NCBI GenBank assembly: GCA_933228675.1
Contig: OW121741.1
Span: 18,651,510 to 18,715,509, forward strand
Direction of reading: 5' to 3'
Origin: Stomorhina lunata
Taxonomy: Eukaryota; Arthropoda; Insecta; Diptera; Rhiniidae
DNA: 64,000 nt
Program-made: the position numbers and the translations under genes
Notes under the pieces: generated by a model
Told to the model about the DNA's origin: nothing
What the model saw: the letters and a program-made list of their open reading frames with translations, nothing else
Databases searched by the model: none
In this document: piece by piece, positions 1 through 13,384 of the stretch
Position numbering within the stretch: position 1 is the first letter of the stretch
Layout: each line of letters starts with the position of its first letter

Positions 1-479
1 ATTTTTTTAATGATTTTTTGAAAATTTCTTTATAGTCATATTTTGTTTTTTTTATTAAAGTATACAATTTCAATGCTTTAATTACCCTTTTATGATTCAG
101 AAGAAATTTCTTTAGAAAGTTGTACAAATTTTGATATCTTTTTTTGGAAGACTTGTATATTTTCTTTTGTAAATTGTTGTTAAAAAAATATGGTTTTGTT
201 TGTTCGTTTCGTTATTAAAAAATTCTTGATTTATTCTTCTTTTTTTCGCCCCTTTTGATTGTATTTAGAGCAAATTTTATTTTTTTCGAAAATAAAAGAA
301 AATAACCCGCCCGAGGAAAAATATTGTTATCAAAAGACCAAAATTAGTAAACAATAACTTCGCTGTTGTTGAAAGAAAGTAAATGATGATTTGTAATAAA
401 ATTAATTAAATTATAGGTTTTGTATAGATTTTTCTGAAGATCTTGACACATTTTTTACAAATTTTGTTCTTTTATGATG
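1..479. other. AT-rich DNA, no gene seen
   Basis: Poly-T-rich sequence with weak similarity to the 300-bp repeats near 360-479. No open frame of note and no RNA gene recognised. Confidence 0.5.
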
Positions 480-3400
480 ATTTTTAGTGTCTTAGTATTG
501 AAAAAGTTTAAAATTTCAAAATTTTGAAAAGGCATATTTTTGCATATAAATGCTTATTACTATTTAGAGGCTTATTTAGTGATATAACATTCAAATTGTT
601 ATGCCATTTAATAAAAAATTTCATAAAATTTTAAATTGAGCCACCTAAAGTTCTATAAAATTTCAATAAACATTATTATGGGGAATTTTTGAAGAAATTG
701 ATCCAATTTTTTGGAAATGAGAACTTTTATGAGATTTTTTAAATGGCACGTATATACAAGCATGAAAATACCAAAATTTTTGCAAGGCATATTTTTGCAT
801 ATAACTGCATATTTCCATTTAAAGGCATATTTTGTGATTAAATTTAACAAAATGATCTAAAAATTGTGTTTTTTATGAAATTTTGATTTAAAAAATGTCC
901 ATTTGGATCAAATTTTTTTAAAATAAAAGAAAATAATTAAAGATTTTCATGAAAATTTATAAAATTATAGGTTTTGTGTGGATTTTTTGAAGAAATTGAC
1001 ACAATTGTTTTAAGTTTTTATGATTTTTGTTCTTTTGTGATGTTTTTAAGTGCTTTAGCATTGAAAAAGTTTTTAATTTCATATTTTTGCATATTTTTGC
1101 ATATAAATGCTTATTTCTACTTAACAGCTTATTTTGTGATATAAAGCTTAAAATTGTAAAGTCATTTAATAAAATATTTATTTAAAATTCAAATTGAGCC
1201 AATTTTGGTTCTATAAAATTTGAACAAAAGTTATTATGGGACATTTTTGAAGAAATTGGTCCAATTTTTTCAGAAATGAGAATTCTTTTGGGATACTTCA
1301 AGTGTTATCTATAGAAAAGCCTGAAAAACTGAACATTTTATAGAAGCATATTTTTGCATTTAAATGCATATTTATATTTAAATGCATATTTTGTGCTTAA
1401 ATTTAGCAAACTAATCATTGATTTTGTTCATCTATGGGATTTTGATTTAAAAATTGTCTATTTGGAGCACATTTTTTAAAATAAAAGAAAAAAAATTTTG
1501 ATTTAGATAAAAAAAATTTAAGTTGTAGGTTTTATAAAGTTTTTTGATAGAGTATACATAAGTTTTTTTACATTTTTTGTGAATTTTGTTCTTTTATGAA
1601 GTTTTTTAGTGCCTGAGTATTGAAAAAGTTTTTAATTACAAAACTTTGAAAAGGCATATTTTTGCATATAAATGCTTATTTCTATTAAAAGGCTTATTTT
1701 GTAATACAATGAATAAATGTGTAATACTATTTTAGCTGAAACTCGATATAATTCCAAATGGTGTCATAACTAGTTAATTTATTTAGTTAATATTTGAAAA
1801 AAAAAATGTAATTTAATGGAAATTTTAAAGAAATGGGATTCATTTCTTGAAATTGTGTACATTTGTGGGATTGTTTTTATCATGAGTATAGAAAACCTTG
1901 AAAATTCGAAAATTTCAGAAGTGTATATTTCTGCATATAATTGCATATTTCTATTTAAGGCTTATTTAATGATGAAATTTGCACAAAATTCTTAATTTTT
2001 GTTCTTTTAGGGGATCTTTTAAATTAAATGTATTTAAAAGACAAAAATTAAACGTTTAAGATAGGCATATTTTGGCATATAAATGCATATTTTTGTTAAA
2101 AGATACAAAAATTCTCGGTCAAAATCTTCTTTTATGATTAAAATTTGCACAAAAGCTTTGAAATTTATACTTTTTAAGGATTTTCGAGTAACACTGTATT
2201 GAAAAACACTAAAATTAAATAATTTGGAAAAGGCATATTTTTGCCTATAAATGCATATTTCTATTTAAAGTTATATTTTGCGGTAAAAATATAAAATTTG
2301 TATTTAATATTAATAAAAATTCAAAAATAAATAAAAAACGAGACATTTTTGTACAACATCAGTTATTTAAATTTTTCAAAATTGCATATTAAGGCATATT
2401 TATATTTCAAATTGTATTTAATGACTTAAACTATCGTAAAAGCTAAGAATTGTATCGTGTTTAAGAATTTTTGAGTAATAATATATTGAAAAACCTTAAA
2501 ATTAAATGATTTGGAAAAGGCATATTTTTGCATATAAATGCATATTTCTATTTAACGCTATATTTTGTGGCAAAAATATAAAGTTTGTGTTTACTGTTAA
2601 TAAAAATTCAAAAATAAATAACAATCGAGACATTTTTGTACGATATCAATTATTTAAAATTTTTTAAAATTGCATATTTTTGCATATAAAAGCATATTTT
2701 TATTTCAAATTGTAGTTAATTATTTAAACTATCGTAAAAGCTAAGAAATGTATTGTTTTTAAGGATTTTTGAGTAACAATGTATTGAAAAACCCTAAAAT
2801 TAAATGATTTGAAAAAGGCATATTTTTGCATATAAATGCATATTTCCATTTAACGCTATATTTTGTGGTAAAAATATAAAATTTGTATTTCCTATTAATA
2901 AAAACTTAAAAATAAATAAAAAACGAGACATTTTTGTATAACATCAATTAATAAAATTTTTCAAAAATGCATTAAATAGGATTTTTTATAAAAATATGCT
3001 TTATTTTTATAAAAAATCCTATTTAATGATTAAAATAAGCACAAAAGCTATGAAATTTATCGTCTTTAAGAATTTTTGAGTGGCATTATATTAAAAAACC
3101 CTAAAATTAAAAGATTTGGAAAAGGCATATTATTGCATATAAATGCATATTTCTATTTAAATTTATATTTTGTGGTAAAAATATAAAATTTGTATTTCCT
3201 ATTAATAAAAACTTAAAAATAAATAAAAATCGGGACATGTTTGTACAATATAAATTATTTAAAATTTTCAAAATTGCATATTTTTGCATATTAAGGCATA
3301 TTTTTATTTAAAATCCTATTTTGTGATCAAAAATAACAAAAAAGCTATGAACTTTTATCTTTTTAAGGATTTTTGATTAACACTTCATTGAAAAACTCTA

Positions 3401-3560
3401 AAATTAAAAGATTTGGAAAGGGCATATTTTTGCATATAAATGCATATTTCTATCTAAAGTTTTATTTTGTAATAAAAATATAAAAATTTGTATTTTCTTT
3501 TAATAAAAACTCAAAAATAAATAAAAATCGAGACATTTTTGTTCAAATAAATTTTTTTAA
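480..3560. repeat. About 300-bp degenerate tandem repeat, forward block 1
   Basis: Units share GGCATATTTTTGCATATAAA followed by TGCATATTTCTATTTAA, then a stretch with AAAAATAAATAAAAATCGAG and ACATTTTTGT. Anchors at 2232, 2519, 2818, 3124 and 3421 give spacings of 287, 299, 306 and 297 bp. Before about 2100 the units are more divergent and say GCTTATTTCTA instead. No coding frame was found. Confidence 0.85.
2970..3028. repeat. Perfect 27-bp inverted repeat with 5-bp loop
   Basis: The arms are 2970-2996 and 3002-3028, with loop TGCTT. The right arm (ATAAAAAATCCTATTTAATG) matches what neighbouring 300-bp units have at this place; the left arm does not, so it looks like a local inverted copy made by template switching. 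Confidence 0.85.
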
Positions 3561-4224
3561 ATTTTTCAAAGTTCTTTTTCTACTTAATTTAAATTTTTTT
3601 TATATAATTAGCAACGGAAACCCTAAATTTGACTTTCTCTTTGTTTAAAACTTATGAAAAATTTATTCTGCTAATTAACACAAACATAAATTTGTATTTT
3701 ATTCTTTATAATTCATATAAATATTTTCAAATTAGATTTTTTTACTCTCAAATTTATTTAAAGTGATTGGAACAACAAAAATATTAAGCAGGAAGTTAAA
3801 ATTGTCTTTTTCCCAGACTGACTGACTAACGAACGGTCGGGGTCGTTCTGTCTTTCTAAAAATATGAAAATGAAACCGAAGTTTTAAGAATGCGTGTTTT
3901 TTCTTTCAAATATATCTAATTTCCTTTTAAAATTTCAAGTTTTTAGAAGGCAAAAGTTAAAATTAAAATAACACTTTCGCTTAAGATTTTTATTAGAAAT
4001 GTTAATTTTAAACTTTTTGTTATTAATTTGAAAAATATTTATAATATACAGAGAATTTTACTCAGAAAATTTAAATTTTTTTGACATGATAAAGAATAAG
4101 TAGAGAAAAAATGTAAATTTTGTCATAGATTTTGGAGGAAAAAGAAGTAAAATATGGGAATTTATTGAGATTTTTTAGATTTCAGACTTAAATCTTATAT
4201 TTGTTACATTCGAGAGAAGTACTA
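3561..4224. other. AT-rich spacer between repeat blocks
   Basis: No repeat unit and no gene. It has a small GC-richer patch at about 3813-3853 (CAGACTGACTGACTAACG, then a GAACG...CGTTC mini-hairpin). Confidence 0.5.
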
Positions 4225-5240
4225 AATATATTGTAAAAAAAATGCTATAAGTATTGCTTATAAAATATGCCTTTAAATATGAAATATGCCAAAATATGCT
4301 AAAATATGCATTTTTAAAATTTTGTGATTTTAAGCTTTTTATGTTGCGGAAATATTGGAAATTACAAAAAATTAAGAAAATAGATTCTCTTAACCAAATT
4401 TTGTGGATAGGGACTATAAAGAAAATATCTTAGTTATATTACAGGAATTGAAATTAAGATGTTAACATTAAAATATGCCTCAAAACATGAAATATGCTAA
4501 AATATGCTGGTTTCAAATTAAGAAATTTCAAGGTTTTTGTGTTTTGGAGACATAGAAATTAAGTTTTAATAGGAAAATTGGGACTATCTTAATCACTTTT
4601 ACAACAAATTTAAAATTTTCTAAAAAAAAGCTGAAATTTTTAAAAATTTGTTTGATTACTTTAAAATTTTCATATTTTCACCTTAAAGGATTTGATATTA
4701 TTAATGAATATATCTTGATTTACTCTATAGAAATAAAATCCAGTATTTGGATGAGAAAATATTTTGGAAAATATGAAATATGCTTTTATATGCCAAAATA
4801 TGCTCTTCGAAAATTTAGTGTTTTTAATGCGTTTAGGTGCCAAAAGTTTCGAAATAATGTTTTAATAAAGAAATTTTAACTATTTGAATCATTTTTTCAA
4901 TAAGTTCAAAATTTCTTAACAAAAAAGTCTGAAATTCTGAAATTCTAAAATTTTTTGGATTTTTTTGAAAATTAGCCTATTTTAACATTAATTGAACTGA
5001 TATTTGTTATGAGTATGTATCATTTTACCTTCAGCAAATGATGTTCAGTTTATATATGTTAAAATCTCTTAGAAAATATGAAATAAGCTTTTATATGCCA
5101 AAATATGCTCGTCAAAAATTTAGTGATTTTAAAGCGTTTATGTGCCAAAAGTTTGTAAATAATATTTTAATAAGGAAATTATGACTATTTCAAACAATTT
5201 TACAACAAATTTTTAATTTTCTAAAAAGAAGTTTTGAAAT
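4225..5240. repeat. About 300-bp repeat, inverted block
   Basis: Here the anchor is reversed: GAAATATGC, then TATATGCCAAAATATGCT, near 4270, 4490, 4775 and 5085. It is the reverse complement of the GGCATAT...GCATATTTC core of the flanking blocks, more degenerate than the young units at 2200-3560. Confidence 0.75.
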
Positions 5241-5269
5241 TTGAATTTTAGACAAAATTTGAATTTTTG

Positions 5270-7130
5270 TAGTTTTTTGATAAAATTTACACAAGTTTTT
5301 TAATTTTTTTGTGAATTTTGTTCTTTTATGATGTTTTTTAGTGGCAAAGTATTGAAAAAGTTTTTAATTAAAAAATTTTTGAAAAGGCATATTTTTGCAT
5401 AAAAATGCTTATTTCTATTTAAGCTCTTATTTTGTAATATAAAGATTAAATGTGTAAAACTATTTTATCTGAAACTCGATATAATTCCAAATGGTGTTAA
5501 AATTAGTTCATTTATTTAGTTAATATTTGAAAAAAATTTATTTTATGGAAATTTTGAAGAAATGAGATTCATTTCTTGAAATTGTGTACATTTGTGGGAT
5601 TGTTTTAATCATAAGTATAGATAACCTTGAAAATTCGAAAATTTCAGAAGTGCATTTTTTTGCATATAATTGCATATTTATATTTTAAGGCTTATTTTGT
5701 GATTAAAATTGGCACAAAACTCTTGAGTTTTGTTATACTAGAGGGTCTTTTTGTTTAAATTTATTTAAAAGACCAAAATTTAAAGGTTAATGATAGGCAT
5801 ATTTTTGCCTATAAACGCATATTTCAGCTTAAAGTTGTATTCTCGATCAAAAAATCCTTTGTTAAACTTTTTTTTTATTACTGCATTTTTTTGTATAACT
5901 TTATTAAAAAGACCTGAAATTAAAATGTTTAAAATGGCATATTCTTGCATATTAAGCATACCTTTATTTAAAATCCTATTTTATGATTAAAATTTGCACA
6001 AAAGCTATGCAATTTATACTTTTTAAGGATTTTTGAGTAACAATGTATTCAAAAACCCTAAAATTAAAAGATTTGGAAAAGGCATATTTTTGCATAAAAA
6101 TGCATATTTCTATTAAAAGTTATATTTTATGGTAAAAATGTAAAAATTTGTATTTCCTATTAATAAAGTCTCAAAAATAAATAAAATCGAGACATTTTTG
6201 TACAACATCAGTTATATAAAATTTTCAGAATTGCATATTTTTGCATAATAAGGCATATTTTTATTTAAAATCGTATATAATGATTAAAACTAGTATAAAA
6301 CCTAAGAAATGTATAATTTTGAAGGATTTTTGAATAACACTGTATTGAAAAACCCAAAAATTAAAAGATTTGGAATAGGCATATTTTTGCATATAGATGC
6401 ATATTTTGATTTAATGTTATATTTTTTGGTAAAAATATACAATTTGTATTTTCTATTAATAAAAACTCAAAAATAAATAAAAATCTAGACATTTTTGTAT
6501 AACATCAATTATTTAAAATATTTCAAAATTGCATATTTTTGCATATTTAGACATATTTTTATTTAAAATCGTATATAATTATTAAAACCAGTATAAAAAC
6601 TAAAAAATGTATTGTTTTTAAGGATTTTCAAGTAACACTGTATTGAAAAACCCAAAAATGAAAAGATTTGGAATAGGCATATTTTTGCATATAAATGCAT
6701 ATTTTGATTTAATGTTATATTTTATGGTAAAAAATATACAATTTGAATTTCCTATTAATAAAAACTCAAAAATAAATAAAAATCTAGACATTTTTGTATA
6801 ACATCAATTATTTGTAGTTTTTCAAAATTGCATAATTATGCATATTAAGGCATATTTTTATTTAATATTGTATTTAATGATTTAAACTCGCATAAAAGCT
6901 AACAAATGTATTGTTTTTAAGGATTTTTGGGTATTACAGTATTCAAAAGCCCAAAAATTAAGAAATTTTGGAATAGGCATATTTTTGCATATAAATGCAT
7001 ATTTTTATTTAAAGTTCTATTTTATGTTAAAAATATAAAATTTGTGTTTCCTTTTAAAGAAGACCTAAAAATAAATGAAAATCGAAACATTTTTGTTCCA
7101 AATCAATTTTTAAAAATTTTTCAAAATTGT
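5270..7130. repeat. About 300-bp repeat, forward block 2
   Basis: Anchors at 6081, 6378, 6677 and 6977 give spacings of 297, 299 and 300 bp. The first part (about 5278-5720) is a diverged copy of about 1553-2000, sharing CTCGATATAATTCCAAATGG and TTGTGTACATTTGTGGGATT. Confidence 0.85.
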
Positions 7131-8550
7131 TTTTTTTTTTTTAATTTTTAAATTTTTATATAAACTTATTTCAAGAGCTAATTTTTTTTAACAGATTTTA
7201 AAGCTATTTTAACCAGTTACTAGTTAATGTGTAGGTTTAGCAAACAAGTCTTTAAGTTTTTTTTTTATTTTTTTGTTCAGAAAACGTGACTTCAACTTTA
7301 GACACGAGATTTCTTTTAATTTTTCAAATACCCACAAAACCTTTAAATTTGAAAAAAAATTGTTTTTTGTTAAGAAAACCAGATTTTCAACAAAAAAAAA
7401 ATCAATAATTAAAGAAAAAAAACCCATAAAAAAATTTCAAACTCATAAATTATATTAACTGGTAATTAAATCAAGGCATTTTGTGTGAGTGTGAAGTGTG
7501 TCTGGGATTTTCAATTCAAAATTTTACATTGAATTTGTAAAAGAATGACAAAAAATCTCTAAAAGATGTAAATTTAATTTTACAAATTTTCAGACAATTT
7601 TTGTTTAAAAGATTTAAATGCTAAACCAGTTTAAATAATTTTTGAGAAAAAAAGTTTCAAAAAAGCAAAACAAAACTGATAAATTGAAAAAGAAAAAAAT
7701 TGAAAAAAAAATTAAATAAGAAAAAAATCAAGACAAGAAGATAAGAAGGCCAAAGCAAAACGAATTTTAAGTAAACTACCAAAAAAAAAAAAAAATCAAC
7801 AACAACAAACCCAAGTTTAAGCTTCTTCAAAGAAGTCTTTGCACATGAAACTCAAACATAAAGATCTTGAACATCCTCATCCATTTAGAGCTAACCAAGA
7901 CACATAAAAGCCCAGCTAGAGAACGAAAAAAAAACCAAGTCCTCTCCAACCTGTTTGCAGTTCTTAAGAAAATCTCCATCAAGAAAAATTTTAGAACAAA
8001 AATCTCTTTGGGGTTTTTATTTTCAAGAAGCCTGAACACAAAATGTGATAATAAAGATACGTAAAATAGATTTGAGAATTTTATATTTTAACCCATAACT
8101 AAAAATCTTCTTCTTTCAAAGCGAAATGTTAAGAAAAAGGCCCCAAATTGACATGTAAGAGATTATTAACAAAAATCATCAGCATAAAATTGAAAATTTA
8201 AGGCAGTTCCTGTTTGAAAATCGTATCAAAAAAGTAGAAAACAAAAAAGAAAGCAAAAATTGAAAAAAAAAAACTTAAATTTTAGAAAAAGGTCAGGTTT
8301 CATTCACATGCCACCAACATAATGATCATGATCGTCATCATCATCGTCAGCACCAGACACACACTTCACAGGGTTCCGCTAAATTATGATAAAAGCGGGA
8401 TTATAAAAATTATTAAAGCAAAGAAAAAAAAAAAACAACAAATCGGCGGTTTTAAAGCCGCAGACATAATGTGTTTTAGGATGAAGGAAATAAGGTTTTG
8501 AAATTATTGTAATAAAATGGAAATAAAAGCAAGAAAATACAAATTTTGAA
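7131..8550. other. A-rich region without recognised gene
   Basis: Long A runs at 7670-7800. A less AT-rich patch at 7800-8070 has overlapping short frames on both strands that match no known family. A trinucleotide-like patch, CATGATCGTCATCATCATCG, lies at 8328-8347. It could be untranslated or intronic DNA, but no splice or promoter evidence was found. Confidence 0.45.
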
Positions 8551-9370
8551 GACTCTTCCCAGTGACAACTTTTCTATAGGAAACTCTTCCCAGCGATAAC
8601 TTTTCTAAAGAAAACTCTTCCAAGCGACAACTTTTCTATAGTAAAGTCTTTCAAGCGACAATTTTTCTATAGAAAACTTTTCCCAGGGACAAGTTTTCTA
8701 TAGAAAACTCTTCCCAGGGACAAGTTTTCTATAGAAAACTTATTCATGGGACAAGTTTTCTATAGAAAACTTATTCCTGGGACAAGTTTTCTATAGAAAA
8801 CTTATTCCTGGGACAAGTTTTCTATAGAAAACTTATCCCAGCGACATGTTTTCTATAGAAAACTTATCCCAGCGACAAGTTTTCTATAGAAAACTTATCC
8901 CAGCGACAAGTTTTCTATAGAAAACTCTTCCCAGGGACAAGTTTTCTATAGAAAACTTATCTCAGCGACAAGTTTTCTATAGAAAACTTATCTCAGCGAC
9001 AAGTTTTCTATAGAAAACTTATTCCTGGGACAAGTTTTCTATAGAAAACTTATCCCAGCGACAAGTTTTCTATAGAAAACTTATCCCAGCGACAAGTTTT
9101 CTATAGAAAACTTATCCCAGCGACAGGTTTTCTATGGAAAACTTATCCCAGCGACAACCTTTCTATAGAAAACTTATCCCAGCGACAACCTTTCTATAGA
9201 AAACTTATCCCAGCGACAACTTTTCTATAGAAAACTTATACCAGCGACAACTTTTCTGTAGAAAACTTACCCCAGCGACGAGTTTTCTATAGAAAACTCT
9301 TCCCAAAGACACGTTTTCTATAGAAACCTGTTCCCAGAAACAACTTTTCTATTGAAAACTCTTCCCAGCG
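8551..9370. repeat. 31-bp satellite, CCCAGCGACAAG variant
   Basis: About 26 copies with period 31 (for example 8761 to 8792). The unit is CTTATCCCAGCGACAAG, then TTTTCTATAGAAAA. Orientation is the same as that of the IR intron 1 array, and it is recognisably the same family (CTCTTCCCAGCGACAAC against CTCTTCCTATCGTCAAC). Sub-variants CTTATTCCTGGG and CTCTTCCCAGGG cluster at the left. Confidence 0.96.
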
Positions 9371-10376
9371 ACAAATATTCATTAAATTTTGCAAAAAGTA
9401 GCAAAAAATCAACTACTATTTTTTTATAAATGTAGTAATTAAAAAAAATCAAATATAGTGATATTTTATAGAAAATATAAAATTTTCCATCTGGGTCAAG
9501 AATTAGCAATTTTTATTGAAATTAAAAATAGTAGTAGATTTACTACTTTTTTTTCGAAAAGTAGGAAATAACTTGTATTTTATGGCAGTATGAAATAGAA
9601 ACAACTTTTCTATTGAAAACTCTTCCCAGCGACAAATATTCATTAAATTTTGCAAAAAGTAGCAAAAAATCAACTACTATTTTTTTATAAATGTAGTAAT
9701 TAAAAAAAATCAAATATAGTGATATTTTATAGAAAATATAAAATTTTCCATCTGGGTCAAGAATTAGCAATTTTTATTGAAATTAAAAATAGTAGTAGAT
9801 TTACTACTTTTTTTTCGAAAAGTAGGAAATAACTTGTATTTTATGGCAGTATGAAATAGAAACAACTTTTCTATTGAAAACTCTTCCCAGCGACAAATAT
9901 TCATTAAATTTTGCAAAAAGTAGCAAAAAATCGACTACTATTTTTTTATAAATGTAGTAATTAAAAAAAAATCAAATATAGTGATATTTTATAGAAAATA
10001 TAAAATTTTTCATCTGGGTCAAGAATTAGCAATTTTTGTTGAAATTAAAAATAGTAGTAGATTTACTACTTTTTTTCGAAAAGTGGGAAATAACTTGTAT
10101 TTTATGGCAGTATGAAATAGAAAAAACTTTTCTATTGAAAACTCTTCCCAGCGACAAATATTCATTAAATTTTGCAAAAAGTAGCAAAAAATCTACTACT
10201 ATTTTTTTATAAAAGTAGTAATTAAAAAAACAAATCAATTATATTGATATTTTATAGAAAATGTAAAATTTTCCATCTGGGTCAAGAATTAGCAATTTTT
10301 TTTGAAATTAAAAATAGTAGTAGATTTACTACTTTTTTCGAAAAGTAGGAAATAACTTGTATTTTATGGCAGTATG
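9341..10376. repeat. Four 261-bp tandem units containing part of a 31-mer
   Basis: Units begin at 9341, 9602, 9863 and 10124, spacing exactly 261 bp. Each starts with a derived 31-mer (CAACTTTTCTATTGAAAACT, then CTTCCCAGCGAC), followed by about 230 bp with GTAGTAGATTTACTAC, itself a hairpin. Units 1 and 2 are almost identical, which points to recent amplification. The short minus-strand frames inside them repeat with the unit and are not genes. Confidence 0.95.
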
Positions 10377-10389
10377 TGGTTATTTAAAT

Positions 10390-12060
10390 TCTGATCCTTA
10401 AAATTTTAAACGTTCTCATTCAAATTTGAAATTAGATTCCAAAAAAATCTACTACTATTTTGCAAATATGTAGTAAATTTACGGAAAAAAACTAAGAACA
10501 TTATATATAATGATAAAGAAAGTGTAAAGATTGTTATCTAATTTAAGAATTAGGCTGTTCTGTTGATATTAAAAATAGTAGTAAATATACAATTTTTTTA
10601 AAAAAATAGTAGCAAATATATACTACTTTTTAAAAAAAGGTTTATATTATGTGAAAGCTTTTTAGGAAAAGAATAATTTATGATTAGGAACTAAATATGT
10701 GTCTTTTTTTATTCACAGCTTTACAAGTATTTGATATTTTGAAGAAAAATTGATAAAAATTACAATAAAATTTAATACTATTTTGTAAGAATTTGTACTA
10801 AAATCTACTACTTTTTTTTGGAAAATGTAAGTAGTTTTATAAAACTTTCTGCAGAAAATGTCAAATTTATATTTTTATTAAAATTAAAAATAGTAGTAGA
10901 TTTACTACACTTTTCAAAATGTAGTAAATTTGAAAAATTTTCATAAGAAACGAAATTCTTCATCCTTTATAATGAAGTATTCTTTCTTTTATTTAGAATT
11001 TTGCAAGTTTTTGTTAAAATTTTGTATGAAGTTACACAAAATCTACAACTTTTTTTATAAAATGTAGTGAATTTTGTATAACTGTTTTGTAAAATGGCAT
11101 AAACTATGAGATTTATTCTCAGATCTAACAATTACGCATTTTTATTAAAATTAAAAATAGTAGTAGATTTACTACACTTTTCAAAATGTAGTAAATTTGA
11201 AAAATTTTCATAAGAAACGAAATTCTTCATCCTTTATAATGAAGTATTCTTTTTTTTCATTAAACATTTTACAAGTTTTTGTTAAAATTTTGTATGAAGT
11301 ACACAAAATCTACTACTTTTTTTTTTATAAAATGTAGTAAATTTTGTAAAACTGCAGGAAATATGAAATTTATTCTCAGGTCTAACAAATAGCCATTTTT
11401 ATTAACATTAAAAATAGTAGTAAATTTACTACACTTTTCAAAATGTAGTAATTTTTAAAAAAATTTTGTAAATAACGAAAGTTTCATCATTAATTGTGAA
11501 ATATTTGTCTTTAAATTTAGATAGATTAAATTTACTACTTTTTTAAAAAGTACTTAATTTACAGAATTTTTGTCAGAAAATGTTAAATTTGTTGTCTACT
11601 ACAAGAATTTAATATTTTTAATGATTTAAAAAAAAGTAGTAGATTTAATACTTTTTTCAAAAAGTACTTAATTTGAAATTTTTTTAATTAAAATAAAAAC
11701 TTTGATGATTATAAACAAAATATATCTCATTTACTTCAAAATTTCACAAGTTTTTGTTATCTTTTTTGCATTTTAAATTTTACTTGAACTAAAATTGCAT
11801 AAAAATATATAGAAAAAAATCTACTACTATTTTTAAAAATGCCTTTAATTTCTAAAATTGTGTGCAGGAAATCTTTAAAATGTTATCTAGTTCAAGAATT
11901 TGTTATTTTTATGGCTCTGAAAAATAGTAGTAGATTTACTACTTTTTTAAAAAGTACTAAATTTGAAATTTTTTGTATAAAAACTTAAACTTTGATGATT
12001 AATAATGAAATATTTGTTCTTTCTAGTTAGAATTTCACAAGTTTTTGTTGATATTTTTCA
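10390..12060. repeat. Decayed relatives of the 261-bp unit
   Basis: Recurring AAAAATAGTAGTAGATTTAC and ATCTACTAC words at about 10445, 10570, 10885, 11155, 11410, 11630 and 11925, at roughly 250-300 bp spacing, without the 31-mer part. About 10862-11050 and 11130-11310 are closely similar to each other. Confidence 0.75.
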
Positions 12061-13384
12061 TTTATTATTATTATTATTATTTTTGCATGTATTTCCCTTT
12101 TATAACTAAATAAAACAGTCAGTCGTCATCATAAACAATAATTATGCAAATTTTAAATTGTTTTTGTCTTTATTTGTTAAGTTAAAGTTCTTATTGTTGT
12201 TGCAGTCTGTTTTGAAAAATTATTTATAATTTTTCTTTTATTTACTTTTTAGATGGCGACTAAGTACTTTCAGGCTTATTTTTCTTACAGACAATTGATC
12301 TTTCTCAAAGAAAGACAAAAGTACCCAAAACAAGAGGAATAAGTATGAAAAAAAAGAGTTAAAGCAAAATTGCAAGATACAGCTGCTAATAAGGAAAAAA
12401 GGGGCTTATAATAAAAAAATTATAAACAATTTTTAAAATAAAAAAAAATACTCTAAAATGAAAAGTAGGGTAATTTAGCAACATTACTCACCTTTAGATA
12501 ATTTGTGTACAAATAATTAAATATCTTAAAAAATATTTAATAAAAAATAATCCATAAGTTTTGAAAATCAGGGCCAATTTGCATTTTTTTCAAAAGTTTG
12601 TGAAATTTGTCTCAAACTTTTTTAAATTCTCATAAAAACTTTGTTTACAATTTTTCTTAATACTTTCTTGAATTTTTTAACTTTTTTTCAGAATTTATCC
12701 TAAACCAACACTTTTTGCTAGTTTTGTATATTTTTTTACATTTTTCTTATAATTTTCTGCTATAAAAGGAAACTTGTTTTCTGTGACTTTTTCTTACTAT
12801 TTTTTGCATAATATTTTTTTCAATACTATTTTTTATAAGTTTCTTTAACCAAACTTTTCCTTTAACTTCAATTTTTCACTTTGAAATTTTCAAAATTCTC
12901 TTAGAATTTTTATCTTAATTTCCATAAATTTATAACTTTTTTTAAACAAAACACTTGAATCTTTCTTCTTTTTTTTTTTGAGTTTCTTTTTACAAAATCT
13001 TAGATACGATCTTTTTCCGTCTTAAAACCGTTAATATCTAAAAAACGCGTCGTTTGTTTCTTATTTTATGTTGTTTTTTTTTTTGTTTTATATTATAATT
13101 TCTAACTTAATTCATAAACTAGTAAACGCTTTTAAACCACCACCAACTCTTTCAGCAGTCGTTGAAGAACTAAATCGCTTTCTTTACCCATGTCTTGAAC
13201 TTACAAAATGAGCCAATGGTCTTGGTCGTCTCTTCTGGTTTGTTTTTGAGATACAAAAACTCACGTTAAGATAAAAACAAACCTTTTCTCACCCATACAC
13301 ACGAAGAACTACCTGTGCTCACACAGATACTCAATAAAATATGAAAGGTAATGACAATATAGCGGGTTTTTAAACGAAATTCCA
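12061..13384. other. AT-rich DNA, no gene seen
   Basis: Begins with a TTA microsatellite (12061-12082). The rest is T-rich; a moderately complex stretch at 13130-13330 has no open frame or recognised motif. Confidence 0.5.
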
